Assembly: GCF_003991355.1 (NCBI RefSeq)
Contig: NZ_RCSU01000009.1
Span: 248,001 to 312,000 of the forward strand
Direction of reading: 5' to 3'
Length of the DNA stretch: 64,000 bases
DNA from: Pseudoflavitalea rhizosphaerae
Lineage (GTDB): Bacteria > Bacteroidota > Bacteroidia > Chitinophagales > Chitinophagaceae
Shown: one piece after another, positions 63,725 through 64,000 of the stretch
How the letters are laid out: every line of letters begins with the position of its first letter
How positions within the stretch are numbered: the first letter of the stretch is position 1
Notes under the pieces: generated by a model
What the model was told of the DNA's origin: nothing
Seen by the model: only the letters and a program-made list of their open reading frames with translations
The model's database searches: none
Translations under genes and position numbers: made by a program

Positions 63725-64000
63725 TCAAACAAGGGCCTGTTCAGCCCTGAAATTATTGGGACTTGAACCGGTTTGCTTTTTGAAGAAATTAGTAAAATAT
63801 GCAGGATGTTCATATCCCAGGCTGTAAGCCACTTCGGAAACATTCCATTTGGTATGCATTAACAACGCCTTAGCTTCCTTTGTGATGCGTTCAGCGATAT
63901 GCTCTGTAGTGGTCTTGCCAGTTACTTCTTTCACTGCGCGGTTGAGGTGATTGGCGTGAATGTTCATATGCTTCGCATAATCACTGGCAGTTTTTAAGCA
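63725..64000 (-). CDS. AraC-family transcriptional regulator, C-terminal part
   Basis: The frame is open to the window edge, and 91 residues are visible. They contain the AraC double helix-turn-helix domain: MNIHANHLNRAVKEVTGKTTTEHIAERI for the first HTH and WNVSEVAYSLGYEHPAYFTNFFKKQTGSSPNNFR for the second. The N-terminal sensor domain lies outside the window, so its ligand is unknown. The gene precedes the TolC/RND/adaptor operon on the same strand, separated by 287 bp without genes, and is a reasonable candidate for its regulator, though this is inference from position. Confidence 0.9.
   Translation of the reverse strand, partial: CLKTASDYAKHMNIHANHLNRAVKEVTGKTTTEHIAERITKEAKALLMHTKWNVSEVAYSLGYEHPAYFTNFFKKQTGSSPNNFRAEQALV

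Overview
The window looks like a chromosomal segment of a Bacteroidota bacterium, most likely family Chitinophagaceae. The case rests on gene content: two SusC/SusD pairs, two ECF sigma/FecR (DUF4974) cassettes, TonB-dependent receptors with STN or carboxypeptidase-regulatory N-termini, many secreted lipoproteins, GH115 and GH172 enzymes, almost no Shine-Dalgarno sequences, and a few TAnnTTTG-like -7 boxes. The assignment is by recognition only; no database was searched. No phage, insertion sequence, CRISPR array or rRNA was seen.

Layout. 1-5.9 kb (+): a compact operon holding the end of a DUF819 membrane protein, an enolase-superfamily dipeptide epimerase, a DUF1611 (DgcN-like) protein, a secreted CocE-type hydrolase and a secreted beta-lactamase-fold hydrolase. 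It suggests use of D-glutamate or cell-wall peptides. 6.0-11.2 kb (+): two tandem GH115 alpha-glucuronidase paralogues, convergent with a GH172/DUF2961 protein (11.3-13.4 kb, -). 13.7 kb: a tRNA with anticodon CAT and a strong terminator. 13.9-14.5 kb (-): a small lipoprotein gene.

14.7-32.0 kb (-): a roughly 17 kb gene run read from right to left. It encodes an ECF sigma factor, FecR, a TonB receptor with STN domain, two DUF4397-type lipoproteins, three fasciclin (FAS1) lipoproteins, a second TonB receptor and an IPT/NHL lipoprotein, with an intrinsic terminator at the end. This is the most unusual system in the window: a signal-regulated surface complex built from FAS1 and DUF4397 lipoproteins rather than SusD.

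32.2-38.0 kb: a large unrecognised secreted protein, a Gfo/Idh/MocA oxidoreductase with a twin-arginine leader, an outer-membrane beta-barrel protein and a second IPT/NHL lipoprotein. 38.2-46.5 kb (-): a classical sigma/FecR/SusC/SusD locus ending in a TlpA-like thioredoxin and lacking any glycosidase. 46.6-48.6 kb (-): an M1 metallopeptidase. 48.8 kb (+): a small Cys-containing secreted protein. 49.6-55.0 kb (+): SusC and SusD followed by murQ, which suggests a link to MurNAc or peptidoglycan use. 55.1-56.5 kb: a DUF4143 ATPase gene broken by a one-base frameshift and preceded by 33-bp-spaced direct repeats. 56.6-64.0 kb (-): an aldo/keto reductase, a tripartite RND efflux system (adaptor, pump with an EF-hand-like motif in its central cytoplasmic loop, TolC) and the C-terminus of an AraC-family regulator cut by the window edge.
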